From NCBI RefSeq assembly GCF_001636405.1, contig NZ_KV440950.1, forward strand, positions 3,886,778 through 3,950,777: a stretch of DNA of 64,000 nt, in the 5' to 3' direction. The stretch is from Peribacillus frigoritolerans. GTDB lineage: Bacteria; Bacillota; Bacilli; Bacillales; DSM-1321. The position numbers and the translations under genes were made by a program. Under the pieces are notes generated by a model. It worked only from the letters and a program-made list of their open reading frames with translations, was not told the origin of the DNA and ran no database searches. Shown here one piece after another: positions 1-8,684 of the stretch. Positions within the stretch are counted from its first letter, which is position 1, and each line of letters starts with the position of its first letter.

Positions 1-191
1 CGATCCAACTAGTAAGCATCTGGAATAAAAATGCCGATACACCTATGCTAATGATTAGTGTAAGAAGGGCTGTGATAATGCCCTTCATTTTAAATACAGT
101 CAGACCCAATAGAAAGGAATGTGACAGGAAAGGCAGCAACCAAGGCTGATAAGTACGTGTTATTCAATGGATTATAATCTTGAATCCACAT
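1..191 (-). pseudogene. lctP: L-lactate permease, 5' end, frameshifted (partial)
   Basis: Read on the minus strand from an ATG at 191 (start MWIQDYNPLNNTYLSALVAA), this is the N-terminus of a LctP-type lactate permease, which would carry lactate across the membrane. The frame closes after about 33 residues. Moving forward one base near 111-119 restores a hydrophobic reading frame (FLLGLTVFKMKG, then more membrane segment) that stays open to the window edge. It lies 25 bp downstream of ldh in the same direction, the usual ldh-lctP operon order. Only the first 60 or so codons are visible, so I cannot say whether the rest is intact. A single-base indel from sequencing is as likely as true inactivation. 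Confidence 0.7.
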
Positions 192-216
192 GATGCTTCC
201 TTCTTTCTATTTAATG

Positions 217-1194
<978 letters not shown>

Positions 1195-1228
1195 TCATCT
1201 CGTTAAGTTTTCAAAAGGAAAATATTGT

Positions 1229-1246
1229 TTGTGAAACATTTCACAA
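1229..1246. promoter_or_regulatory. Rex box upstream of ldh
   Basis: TTGTGAAACATTTCACAA is a perfect palindrome matching the Rex operator form TTGTGAA-N4-TTCACAA, with one further T/A pair on each side. It starts just after the -10 of the ldh promoter on the minus strand, so bound Rex would block transcription when NADH/NAD+ is low. The gap 1180-1526 holds otherwise only the promoter and one dispersed repeat. Confidence 0.9.
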
Positions 1247-1250
1247 ATTA

Positions 1251-1279
1251 ATAATACATCATTTTTTTCCAATTTACAA
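1251..1279 (-). promoter_or_regulatory. ldh SigA-type promoter
   Basis: On the minus strand: -35 TTGTAA (1279-1274), a 17-bp spacer, then -10 TATTAT (1256-1251). The Rex box begins 4 bp beyond the -10, covering the expected transcription start. Confidence 0.7.
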
Positions 1280-1440
1280 TCCATTTTCAAAAAAAATTTG
1301 TTTTTACAAAGGCTACTAAACTGATTAATTTTTCTGTAAAGCTACTCAGTTTCTATCTTTAACGCTCTCCCTTTTTTAAGACGATTGAGCGGGGTCTTCT
1401 TAAGTATTGTCATTTTTCCATTCTTAAAAAACTTATTTTC

Positions 1441-1508
1441 ATGGTAGTTGAATAAAGAAAAAGCTGCCTTAAAGGCAGCTCCAATTTTCAGCTAACGTAT
1501 CTGTTAAC
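1441..1508 (-). repeat. Two-hairpin dispersed element, copy A
   Basis: Plus-strand reading holds AGCTGCCTTAAAGGCAGCT (7-bp stem) and then the CTAACG...GTTAA hairpin. Read on the minus strand, the GCAGCT stem is followed by TTTTTC, so it can act as an intrinsic terminator. It sits 18 bp downstream of the stop of the lipoprotein gene at 1527. Confidence 0.75.
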
Positions 1509-1526
1509 TTAATATTTTTCTATTCT

Positions 1527-1943
1527 TTATTTCTGTTCATTAAGTTTGAAAATAGAGGATAATGTTTCACCGTCTTTCCCTTCCAAAACGCCCCATACCT
1601 CCTTTTCATCCTGCACGTCTACGGAGCCAGCTTCGTTGAACCACACCTTATATTTCTGCCCTTCCTTGTTTTCTTGGTCTATAAACCAAAATACAGAATC
1701 TTCTTTACTACTTTTATCAACTGATACTGTTTTATCCCATTTTACATCTGCTATAATGTCTTCAATCTTTTTGACATTATCTTTATCCAATACAGCTCGT
1801 TTATCACTTAAACTACCGTACTCTACTATTTGATAGCCAACGTCTTTTGCCTCAGGAGAACCCGAAGTTTTAGAGGAACTTGAACATCCCCCTAACGCCA
1901 CAATGATAACAAGCAAACTGAAACTCCATAATAATTCCCTCAT
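1527..1943 (-). CDS. Small lipoprotein, unknown function
   Basis: The start at 1943 (MRELLWSFSLL) is chosen because AGAGGTG lies 6 nt before it; the ATG ten codons upstream has no ribosome binding site. The N-terminus is a type II signal peptide with lipobox LGGC at about 17-20, so the mature protein should be lipid-anchored outside the membrane. A Ser-rich linker is followed by about 110 residues of charged sequence with no domain I recognise. The stop is followed at once by dispersed element copy A, its probable terminator. No function is assigned. Confidence 0.7.
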   Translation of the reverse strand: MRELLWSFSLLVIIVALGGCSSSSKTSGSPEAKDVGYQIVEYGSLSDKRAVLDKDNVKKIEDIIADVKWDKTVSVDKSSKEDSVFWFIDQENKEGQKYKVWFNEAGSVDVQDEKEVWGVLEGKDGETLSSIFKLNEQK

Positions 1944-1973
1944 ACTAACACCTCTTTTTTCCAATTGTACCAT

Positions 1974-2366
1974 TCATAAACAGTGTTGCAAGGCATCTTT
2001 CCTCCATACCCAATCTGGAAAACCGTTAGCGACTATATCGCCATTATCAGAATACCGAACAAATACAAAACTCACATCGAAGTTGTTTTTGAGGAAATCG
2101 GTTTGAAACTCGCCTACAGGCTTTATTTGAAAACCTGCATTAACAAGAGCCTGTACCAAGTGCTCACGATAATGTAACCAAGTAACTAAATCAATATCAG
2201 TATGTAAACGAGTAATCTTTCCAAGAAGAAAATCTATCGCCCATCCGCCTCGTAGCCACAGGTTAAAATTAAGTGATAAGCAAATTTCACTTATTTCAAG
2301 AAGTGTATTTAATTGTGATTTCCCTGTATCATTTTCTCCGGTAACATTCTTACAATCCATCCTCAT
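1974..2366 (-). CDS. Nucleotidyltransferase-like protein (Lnu/AadE type), probably C-terminally shortened
   Basis: Residues 30-60 contain the nucleotidyltransferase signature GGWAIDFLLG followed by R-x-H-x-DIDL, with the two Asp of the metal site, as in aminoglycoside and lincosamide nucleotidyltransferases. These enzymes move an AMP from ATP to a small molecule. The protein is about 130 residues; relatives I know run 160-190 and continue after the W-x-W-x-x-x-AL segment at which this one stops, so the C-terminal part is probably lost. The ATG at 2366 is preferred over the GTG at 2372 because AAAGGG lies 5 nt before it. The substrate cannot be told, and resistance should not be assumed. Confidence 0.6.
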   Translation of the reverse strand: MRMDCKNVTGENDTGKSQLNTLLEISEICLSLNFNLWLRGGWAIDFLLGKITRLHTDIDLVTWLHYREHLVQALVNAGFQIKPVGEFQTDFLKNNFDVSFVFVRYSDNGDIVANGFPDWVWRKDALQHCL

Positions 2367-2441
2367 ACACACCCTTTATGTACTAAGATTTTAAGCATTA
2401 CCTTATTCTGCATAAGGATTGCAAAATCCTTCTTCAAAAAA

Positions 2442-2520
2442 CCTGCCCCGTTAGTTGCATATGGAAAGAGCTGCCTTAAAGACAGCTCTGACTTCAGTTA
2501 ACGAACCCGTTTGTTCAATA
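2442..2520 (-). repeat. Two-hairpin dispersed element, copy B
   Basis: Contains the leader CCTGCCCCGTTAGTTGCAT, the AGCTGCC/GACAGCT hairpin and a degenerate second hairpin (TTAACGAACCCGTTTG). It lies 56 bp downstream of the DoxX-like gene on the minus strand. Confidence 0.75.
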
Positions 2521-2575
2521 GCGTTATTATAGAGTTGATACAAACTTGACGCAAAATGTGTAATTCAAGGAAGTA

Positions 2576-2974
2576 TTAATGAGAAGGCTTTTTCTCCAAA
2601 ATACTTTTAAAACTTTTTCTGTAACAAAACAACAAATAACTATACATGATTACAATTATTACTGCTAAAACAAGTAACGAATGATCAAGGATCAAATGAA
2701 GTAAGAAAATGTTGGCTACAATTGGACCCAATATTGCAAGTGCTAATGGGACAAATCGATTACTTAAAAGTAAAACTCCACAAACAATCTCTAAAAACTT
2801 TTCAAATATTAATAGATATTCAAATTTGAATAATGCCATCGCTTCGGGGCTAGTAGCAATAAATGGTTCAAAGTCAAAAATGACAAAATAACCGTTTAGA
2901 CCTGCAATAAGGAAGATAAAACCTAAAAATATTCTGGAGAGATGTAAAAGGACTTTAATCAACCTGCACACCAC
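2576..2974 (-). CDS. DoxX-like small membrane protein
   Basis: About 130 residues with four predicted membrane segments (roughly 8-30, 48-68, 72-95 and 100-122) and the N-terminal pattern RIFLGFIFLIAGLNG typical of DoxX/DoxD-like proteins. Members are integral membrane proteins of poorly known role, some linked to thiol redox or respiratory chains. The open frame begins with two GTG codons at 2974, but a TTG at 2962 lies about 8 nt after AGGTGG and would give MIKVLLHLSRIF, the more natural start. It is alone between two dispersed elements. Confidence 0.6.
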   Translation of the reverse strand: MVCRLIKVLLHLSRIFLGFIFLIAGLNGYFVIFDFEPFIATSPEAMALFKFEYLLIFEKFLEIVCGVLLLSNRFVPLALAILGPIVANIFLLHLILDHSLLVLAVIIVIMYSYLLFCYRKSFKSILEKKPSH

Positions 2975-3057
2975 CTATTTGATTTTAGTTTTAATTCTAA
3001 TTTTATTATAGTTGGTTACTGCGAAGTACGATAAAACTTTTTACTAATGCAACTAAC

Positions 3058-3134
3058 CCTCCCCTATAGTTGCATAAGAAAAAGCTGTCTTAAAGACAGC
3101 TACGATCTTCAGCTAACGCACCCGTTAGTTCATA
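3058..3134 (-). repeat. Two-hairpin dispersed element, copy C
   Basis: The most canonical copy: leader CCCCTATAGTTGCATAAG, hairpin AGCTGTCTTAAAGACAGCT and hairpin CTAACGCACCCGTTAG. Relative to copy A the first stem carries a C-to-T change with the paired G-to-A change, which supports base-pairing. Confidence 0.8.
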
Positions 3135-3195
3135 CAGGTTTGTTGGGGTGACACAAACTGTGAGGTGAAAATTAAGTTAAAAAGGACAAAAAAGA

Positions 3196-3372
3196 TTACT
3201 CTTTCTTATCCTTTGCAAGTAAATCAATTATTCTATCAACTTTTGTTCAATGCTTTCTGATTTGCTTGGCTGTTTAGTAACGAGAGAAAGAACAAGAAAA
3301 AAACACACCAGAAAAAATCCCAAATATAAAAATAAGGAAAACTAATTGAAATATCAAATCACCAATATTCAT
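3196..3372 (-). pseudogene. DUF4083-like small membrane protein, two frameshifts
   Basis: From ATG 3372 (AGGATTT before it) the frame reads MNIGDLIFQLVFLIFIFGIF, the start of the DUF4083 family of about 60-residue single-span proteins. It needs a +1 shift at a run of seven T (near 3298-3304) to continue as KQPSKSESIEQK. A second shift near 3219 then reads DRIIDLLAKDKKE and stops at 3196. The full span is 177 nt, exactly 59 codons once the two shifts cancel. Both events lie in short homopolymers, so sequencing error is possible. Function of the family is unknown. Confidence 0.6.
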
Positions 3373-3385
3373 ATTAAATCCTACC

Positions 3386-3409
3386 TTTACTTCAATAAGG
3401 GGTTGCCGC
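3386..3409 (+). repeat. Outer inverted repeat, left copy
   Basis: This 24-bp sequence starting TTTACTTCAATAAGGGG occurs in inverted orientation at 7388-7411 with one mismatch. The pair flanks the region from the IS231-type element to the MITE on the outside. Confidence 0.7.
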
Positions 3410-3417
3410 AGCTACCC

Positions 3418-5053
3418 CATGCCCATCAAGCTAACAACATAAATTAATAGAGCCAAATAATATTGATTCAAAACTACCCAGTACTGGGAAATTAGGCAGT
3501 CAAAGAAACCTTTAAAAAAGCGATATTTTTTGCTAAGCAGCTTGTCTATCCTTCACGTTTGATACACAACCCCTAGAATATCATAGACAGTCATCTTCTT
3601 ATACCTATGGCATTTTCGACCGTTCTTTTTGAGTAGCTGAAAAAGGCGATGAAGAATTTTCAAAAGCTGTTCTGAACCAATTGCTATTGCTTGAAACAAT
3701 AACGGAAAGTAATCTTTAATCATATAAATCGCTTTGTATTCACTCAACTCCTGATTTTTCTTTTCAAGCAAAAGCTGTCGCATTTGAAACATGGTAGAAG
3801 AACAGAGGAGAATGCCAATAAGTTGGCCGTATAAATGGCACTCTAGGCGTTCTTTTTTGATTGTTTTGCATTCATCGATTTCAAAGAATGACTTCCATGT
3901 TTTAAATAAAATCTCAATCTGCAAACGCAGGGAATAGAGGGAATGGACATAATCAGTGGGAACTTCTTCTGGCGATGAATTCGTGATATAGACATTCATC
4001 CCCATCAAGTGCTTACTTTTCTCCTTCATGACAATGCCTTTCTTCTTTTCTCGTATTGCTTGGTTTATAAGGCGTGTTTGCGTTTGATCATCGGTTAAAC
4101 GATGGATAATAACACGTGCTGGAAGCTTCTGATTTTGGCCAATGTATGCCTCGGGGATTTCCATCGTTTCACCAGGGGTTAGACCGGACATTATTTGTGC
4201 CATATCAAGCTTGATGTATTCTGTTTGCTTTTTTATCGTGCCATTGTTGAAGAATTCTGGCTCAGGGTTCTTGATATAAATACGTGTATTAAGCTTTAAT
4301 CTCGAGATATAGTAAGCATCTTTATCATGAATGGCTTGTAAGTCTCCTAAATCAAAGTAACCAAGATCACGTAAGCATAAATCGCCTTTCTCAACAGTTT
4401 CAAGGCAAATTGTACCGTATGTTTTATCATTGTTCTTTCCTGGTCCTAGTTGTACGTTTAAAAATTGGCCACTTAATAAATCGTATTCCAATTGGATTTT
4501 CACCCCTGCAGTATTACTACTCCCTCCAGAGCCTTGATAATTTGTAGCAAAGGAATCAGGTAGCTGAAATACAGTCGCATCTAAAATCCGAATACGTTTG
4601 ACAGTAGAAATCATGTCTGAAGAAAGTGATTGATTTAAACTAAGTTTTTGTGTTAACAGCGAAGTAAAGACTTCTCGGAGGAATGTGAAAGCTGCTGGAT
4701 TAAAGCATTGATTCAACCCTTCAGGGCTCATTAGTACACCCGTCGAAGCATCTAAACGACTACATAATTGTGTAAGTGATGTACTAGCGACTTCTTGGCT
4801 GAGCCAAACGTAAAGGGCGATGAGTTCAGCTGCTTGATACTTACTAGATCGCTGTACAAAGCCCATCTGTTTGGCCGTTTCTTGTAGGACTAATGGAGAT
4901 AGAAAGCGTTGTAATTCTTTCGCAAAAAGTGTCAGTTCACTGGAGACGATAGGATTCATAAAAAAACACCATCCTTTCTCGTAAACTTCTTACGATAAGC
5001 ATAGCGTTTTTTCATTTTTGAAGGTATTGTTTAAACTTAGCTTGATGGGCATG
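3418..5053 (-). mobile_element. IS231-type insertion sequence (IS4 family)
   Basis: The element is about 1636 bp, bounded by 17-bp inverted ends reading CATGCCCATCAAGCTAA inward from 3418 and from 5053. This is close to IS231 termini as I recall them. It holds one intact transposase gene on the minus strand. Flanks read GCTACCCC on the left and GGTACCCC on the right; aligned over 12 bp they agree at 8 positions, so an old or imperfect target duplication is possible but not proven. Related ends occur at 7262-7386. Confidence 0.85.
3553..4959 (-). CDS. IS4-family (IS231 group) transposase
   Basis: A 468-residue DDE transposase that cuts and joins the ends of its own element. The first catalytic Asp lies in RILDATVFQLP near 127, and the C-terminal Y-x2-R-x3-E-x6-K signature is complete (YSLRLQIEILFKTWK near 340), the hallmark of the IS4 family. 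The frame is full length without stops and has an AAAGGATGG ribosome site, so it looks active. It occupies nearly the whole element between the inverted ends. Confidence 0.93.
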   Translation of the reverse strand: MNPIVSSELTLFAKELQRFLSPLVLQETAKQMGFVQRSSKYQAAELIALYVWLSQEVASTSLTQLCSRLDASTGVLMSPEGLNQCFNPAAFTFLREVFTSLLTQKLSLNQSLSSDMISTVKRIRILDATVFQLPDSFATNYQGSGGSSNTAGVKIQLEYDLLSGQFLNVQLGPGKNNDKTYGTICLETVEKGDLCLRDLGYFDLGDLQAIHDKDAYYISRLKLNTRIYIKNPEPEFFNNGTIKKQTEYIKLDMAQIMSGLTPGETMEIPEAYIGQNQKLPARVIIHRLTDDQTQTRLINQAIREKKKGIVMKEKSKHLMGMNVYITNSSPEEVPTDYVHSLYSLRLQIEILFKTWKSFFEIDECKTIKKERLECHLYGQLIGILLCSSTMFQMRQLLLEKKNQELSEYKAIYMIKDYFPLLFQAIAIGSEQLLKILHRLFQLLKKNGRKCHRYKKMTVYDILGVVYQT

Positions 5054-5193
5054 TGACGGTACCCCTATTAGGACGAAATAACTGAGAATAACCTAGGTAA
5101 TTATACATATTTTTACATTATTTTATTATAGTGGTATTTTTTGTTAGTTAACAATGATACTCTTATATTGCTATAAGAAAAGGGGGAAAACAA

Positions 5194-6213
5194 GTGAAGA
5201 AAAAGAGAAATATCTTTATACTAGCATTTTTATTTTTATTGATAACCGCTTTATTACCGAACGGTGCGTATGCTGACACGAATGTTATCAACTATGAGAA
5301 AGATGGTAGAGTTAAGCCTGTGAAAAATGCTGAGTTATTATCTGAAAATCAATTGGATAGTGTACTAGATGCCATTGGCTTGGAAGAAGAAAACTTGGAT
5401 GATATGTCGAAGAAAGAAAAGGTCTATATGGCCAGCCAAGGCGGTAAGGTCGTTGATGAAGTTGAAGTGGAAGAGAAGTCTTATTATGTTTCACTCGATG
5501 GTACAAAAACGGAATATACTGAAGAGAATGAAGAACTCATAACGCAAAAAAAGATTGAAGATCTAAAAACCTACAATGAAGCAACAGGAGAGTCTTTAGA
5601 AATCGAGAATGTTTATCCGTCAAAAGTGAAACAAAATTTTGGAATCTCTTTAATGGCTGCTTTGCCGAAAGACGGAATTAAAACAAAAATTAAGGGCGAT
5701 TTGGAGCTAACCCAACAAGTGATTTATCTTGGTTCCACTAGTACTCAGTATAAATACTCATTCGTTTCGAATGCTCATTGGAATGATACACCATTAAGCA
5801 CTAAGACCGATATTTTAGGGTCCGCTTGGAGTGAGGAAGCTGTTGCTAAAGCTGACACATTTTCAGGTTTTTGGGATCAAGGAAAAGAGATTGCTGACGG
5901 CAAAGGCGGTACAACTTGGACTTTTGATGACAAAAAATTGAGTATGAAAAGCCCGAAAGCCTACGGTCAATATGTGACTGTATCATTAGGTGGCGGCGAC
6001 TATCAAAATATTAATATGAGTAGAGAAGTGCGGGTGGGTAAATCCAAAAAAGGAGAACCTGCTTACGTACAAACGACTTATTTCCATACATATACCAATA
6101 TTTCAGGTTTAAGTGCGTCAATCGGGCCGGTTTCTGTGGATATTCCAAGCAAGTGGTTACAATCTGGAGATGAAATCTATGTTGAATATAGTTTCACCTT
6201 CGGTAACACCTAA
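5194..6213 (+). CDS. Secreted protein of unknown function
   Basis: A 339-residue protein starting at GTG 5194, 7 nt after AAGGGGGA. It has a clear Sec signal peptide with likely cleavage after NGAYA (about residue 27). The mature part is acidic in its first 120 residues; the C-terminal half is rich in Gly, Ser, Thr and aromatic residues and looks beta-rich (for example VTVSLGGGDY, VYVEYSFTFG-like ends). I recognise no family. It stands between the IS231-type element and the MITE, is followed by a strong hairpin at 6222-6249, and may be cargo of that segment. Confidence 0.75.
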   Translation: MKKKRNIFILAFLFLLITALLPNGAYADTNVINYEKDGRVKPVKNAELLSENQLDSVLDAIGLEEENLDDMSKKEKVYMASQGGKVVDEVEVEEKSYYVSLDGTKTEYTEENEELITQKKIEDLKTYNEATGESLEIENVYPSKVKQNFGISLMAALPKDGIKTKIKGDLELTQQVIYLGSTSTQYKYSFVSNAHWNDTPLSTKTDILGSAWSEEAVAKADTFSGFWDQGKEIADGKGGTTWTFDDKKLSMKSPKAYGQYVTVSLGGGDYQNINMSREVRVGKSKKGEPAYVQTTYFHTYTNISGLSASIGPVSVDIPSKWLQSGDEIYVEYSFTFGNT

Positions 6214-6221
6214 TTTTGCTT

Positions 6222-6254
6222 AGAAAGGATAGTTTATGCTATCCTTTCTTTATC
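6222..6254 (+). terminator. Terminator after the 339-residue secreted protein
   Basis: An 11-bp perfect stem AGAAAGGATAG / CTATCCTTTCT with a 6-nt loop, followed by TTATCTTT. Confidence 0.8.
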
Positions 6255-6278
6255 TTTGTTATATAAGGGGGTGCTTCT

Positions 6279-6470
6279 ATGAATATATTCTTAGACTTTT
6301 TTGGATTTTTAACTACACCAGTATGGTGTATTATTTTATGTCTAAATTTCATTTCTATACTACAAAAAATTAAATTAAATAAGGAAGATTATACGAAGAA
6401 CACTTTTTGGTTTACCTTATCTTTCACATTCCTTATCTCTATATTATTCTACTATGTAGCAGCTTATTAG
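6279..6470 (+). CDS. Small membrane protein, unknown
   Basis: 63 residues with two predicted membrane spans (about 8-28 and 42-61) joined by a basic loop. A strong AAGGGGGTG ribosome site lies 6 nt before the ATG, which supports real expression. It follows the secreted-protein gene after a terminator, on the same strand, and is itself followed by a terminator at 6515-6538. I see no homology to a known family. Confidence 0.6.
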   Translation: MNIFLDFFGFLTTPVWCIILCLNFISILQKIKLNKEDYTKNTFWFTLSFTFLISILFYYVAAY

Positions 6471-6514
6471 TCTGAACGGTTAAAGGCCAGTTCCGACCAC
6501 TAAATTGAAAAATG

Positions 6515-6538
6515 GCACTCAAGGGGAGTGCTTTTTTT
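6515..6538 (+). terminator. Terminator after the 63-residue membrane protein
   Basis: Six-bp stem GCACTC / GAGTGC with loop AAGGG and a run of seven T. Confidence 0.8.
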
Positions 6539-6655
6539 GTGTGTTTGAACAAGTGGTAGCTTAGTAAAAAATAAAAGAGGAATAAAGTCATCAGATTTTT
6601 TTAATAAAGAGCCTTAATCTAATGTAGCAAGACTCTCATAACTTTTCTACTGAAT

Positions 6656-7018
6656 TCACTCTACAACGAATAAAACCTTTGTACCATCGGGATAGTCACT
6701 TAATTGATGAGATACCCACGAGCCAGCACCACAATTGTCTGATGGGGTTATATACTCAATATCTGCTCCTGCTCCCCCTTCTTCACACATGGCCATTGGG
6801 TATTCATCACGATCATATCCCATTCTAGTTTGAATATTTTCCAAAGATTCATCACGATTCTCGTCTGCTCCATTTCTATCAATGGTACAAATATTGAAAC
6901 TTCCATCAGCAATGGCATCTTCTATATGCTCAGCTGTCTCCGGGTACTTTTCTGACGGAAAGTTAATTACAACATTATAACTTTCCTCAGATAAACACTC
7001 CTTTACTTTGATATTAAA
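6656..7018 (-). pseudogene. NucA/NucB-type DNase domain without an N-terminus
   Basis: The frame carries nearly the whole NucA/NucB nuclease domain: [20 protein letters not shown], the CTIDRNGAD segment, then [27 protein letters not shown] and a C-terminal YPDGTKVLF. These are secreted or surface DNases; NucA helps DNA uptake in Bacillus subtilis and NucB acts during sporulation. No start codon, signal peptide or ribosome site fits. The frame opens after a stop next to the hairpin at 7021-7054, so the 5' part is missing. It could be the remains of a stand-alone nuclease or the C-terminal domain of a larger toxin. Confidence 0.7.
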
Positions 7019-7020
7019 TT

Positions 7021-7054
7021 AAAACGATAGACGTAAAATTATGCTATCGTTTTT
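7021..7054. terminator. Hairpin between two gene remnants
   Basis: Ten-bp stem AAAACGATAG / CTATCGTTTT around 13 nt, with a T run on the plus strand. It can work as a terminator in either direction and lies right where the nuclease frame begins. Confidence 0.55.
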
Positions 7055-7063
7055 TGGAATCAA

Positions 7064-7258
7064 TTATCTCGAAAGAGTTTGAGAGCGTTTCTTATCTTTG
7101 TCGTTATTCTGCTCTTGTTCTTTAATTTTTCTAGCTATTTCTTAAACACCCTTCACTGAAAAGACTTTAGGTGATTGTACCTTATCGACTTGTTTTTCTT
7201 TAGTTAAGTTATTTGCAACTGTTCTCACTTCACCCATATCAATTTTTACTTTTGGGGG
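7064..7258 (-). pseudogene. Unrecognised gene remnant, 3' part
   Basis: The minus-strand frame reads about 64 codons (VPPKVKIDMGEVRTVANN, then a Lys/Glu-rich stretch ending QTLSR) with one in-frame stop in the middle. It begins exactly at the left end of the MITE, so insertion of that element may have separated it from its 5' part. Strongly charged, coiled-coil-like C-terminus. I do not recognise the family. Confidence 0.3.
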
Positions 7259-7261
7259 TAC

Positions 7262-7386
7262 CATGCCCATCAAGCTAAGAAAATAGGTCCCCCCCCCCAA
7301 AAAAACGATAAATTGAGCTTATAAGTTACAAGAAAGTCCAAAATTTCATTCTGGGGGTACTACAAAACTTTAACTTGATGGCAATG
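7262..7386. mobile_element. MITE related to the IS231-type element
   Basis: 125 bp without coding capacity, bounded by CATGCCCATCAAGCTAA (7262-7278) and the inverted TTAACTTGATGGCAATG (7370-7386). The left end is identical to the IS termini at 3418; the right end differs at three positions. It includes runs of ten C and seven A. This fits a small element mobilised in trans by the IS231-type transposase, like the MIC cassettes of the Bacillus cereus group. Confidence 0.7.
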
Positions 7387-7387
7387 C

Positions 7388-7411
7388 GCAGCAACCCCTT
7401 ATTGAAGTAAA
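7388..7411 (-). repeat. Outer inverted repeat, right copy
   Basis: Inverted partner of 3386-3409 (23 of 24 bp), one base away from the right end of the MITE. Confidence 0.7.
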
Positions 7412-7412
7412 T

Positions 7413-7472
7413 CCCCTTTAGTTGGATAAGATAAGCTACGACAATGAAAGCTACGATCTTCAAAAATAAACC
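7413..7472 (-). repeat. Two-hairpin dispersed element, degraded copy D
   Basis: Parts of the consensus remain: CCCCTTTAGTTGGATAAG and AAAGCTACGATCTTCA, but neither hairpin is intact. The rest of the gap up to 7812 is very AT-rich and holds no gene I can support; it should carry the promoter of the sda-like gene. Confidence 0.5.
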
Positions 7473-7812
7473 ACTTAATTGAAAACCGTCTATTAAATAA
7501 ATTATTATTTTAATCGGTGATTTTTAACTTTTATGTTAATGATTAGCATTATGTAAACCAGGAAATCTAAAAATATTGTGTTTTATGATGTCGGTATATG
7601 TTGTTTTATGTAGATTGAAATATAGAATAAATATGAACCCTATTTGTTACAAAAAAGTTCACTCTATATTTTCAATTGGAGACTCCCTTCGTTAATTATT
7701 AATTACCATAATTTGTCTCACTTGAGTTATTATATTATTATTTATCACTTAATATTAAATACATTTTATTGTATGTTTAAACGTGGTTTTAAAGAAATAG
7801 AAGAGGGAAGAT

Positions 7813-7965
7813 ATGAAAAAATTAAATGATCAACTATTGATAGACTCATACCTTAAAGCAATTGAATTAGACTTAGAAAAAAAATTCATCCTCGTTCTAG
7901 AAGAGGAATTGAAGAGAAGAGGTCTACCCCTACCCCTTATCGATCAAAAAGATAGGAGAAACTAA
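7813..7965 (+). CDS. sda: Sda-like sporulation histidine kinase inhibitor
   Basis: A 50-residue protein starting at ATG 7813, right after GAGGGAAGAT. MKKLNDQLLIDSYLKAIELD and the downstream Leu/Glu pattern ending in EEELKRRGL match the Sda family, whose helical hairpin binds the sporulation kinases and blocks phosphorelay entry when replication is disturbed. It is slightly longer than the 46-52 residues typical of the family and has a Pro-containing tail (LPLPLIDQK). No neighbour shares the job. Clear DnaA boxes were not found upstream. Too short for many gene finders. Confidence 0.75.
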   Translation: MKKLNDQLLIDSYLKAIELDLEKKFILVLEEELKRRGLPLPLIDQKDRRN

Positions 7966-8272
7966 TTAGTATATGCTTGAAACAGTAATTTTTTGCTTTG
8001 TTTTTTAACCCATACTATAATTCTTGTTCCTTATAAGTCAATTCTCTGTATAAGACTCGTACAAGCTGTAAAACTAATTAACTCTCTAAGATTAACCTTT
8101 TAGTGTCAAAAATATTGACTCAAATCGACTTTTAGAATTAATTAAATCTCTTACTTTAATTTCGACATGAACTTTCATTTGTCCTTTATGAACTAAACTG
8201 TAAACGGATTGATACGCAAATAGCATTGTTGTAGGAGACTTCTAATTAATATTCTTTAAGGAGTGATGAAAG
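7966..8272. other. Intergenic, nothing recognised
   Basis: AT-rich stretch between the sda-like gene and the 104-residue gene. No gene, hairpin terminator or repeat could be supported; it must hold the promoter for the next gene. Confidence 0.5.
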
Positions 8273-8587
8273 ATGATAAGCGTAACAGTAGATAAGTTAA
8301 AGTTCAAGAAACAATTATCAGTGAATGAACAAATCACACTGAAAGATTTTCTGTATACCTGGGTAGGTAGCTCAAGTAAGGGATTTGACGATTTTTTTCA
8401 CCTTGAGTACACAGTAGATGTATTTGCCAAAATGGAAAAAACGACGAATGACACCGATTTGTTGATTTCGGATGATGATTATTTCAGATACATAACATTG
8501 ACGGAAGATAATCAAATTGTGATAGGTGTTTTAAATATGTATTCAGAATTAAAACATAGAATAATTTCACTAGATAAGATTAAATAA
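8273..8587 (+). CDS. Conserved-looking hypothetical protein
   Basis: 104 residues, soluble, acidic, with a good AAGGAGTG ribosome site 7 nt before ATG 8273. No signal peptide or membrane span. The N-terminal basic part (VDKLKFKKQLSV) is followed by an acidic middle (SDDDYFRY) and a beta-type C-terminal stretch (NQIVIGVLNMYS). I do not recognise a family; it is alone on the plus strand between sda and ansZ. Confidence 0.6.
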   Translation: MISVTVDKLKFKKQLSVNEQITLKDFLYTWVGSSSKGFDDFFHLEYTVDVFAKMEKTTNDTDLLISDDDYFRYITLTEDNQIVIGVLNMYSELKHRIISLDKIK

Positions 8588-8684
8588 TTCTTCGTTTTCT
8601 TTAATTCATACAAAATGAGGCAGCGTGGTACACTGTCTTTTTTTATTTGTTCACTATATGTCTTATGGGACGTTACTGAATTAT

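Noticed and set aside
3406..5065. Exact target duplication of the IS231-type element
   Set aside because: The two 12-bp flanks agree at only 8 positions, so no exact duplication can be claimed.
7281..7303. Run of ten C followed by seven A taken as a phase-variable tract
   Set aside because: It lies inside a noncoding MITE and next to no gene start, so a switching role has no support.
7644..7829. 61-codon plus-strand frame overlapping the sda-like gene
   Set aside because: No ribosome site, AT-driven composition, and the overlapping Sda-like frame has both ribosome site and family match.
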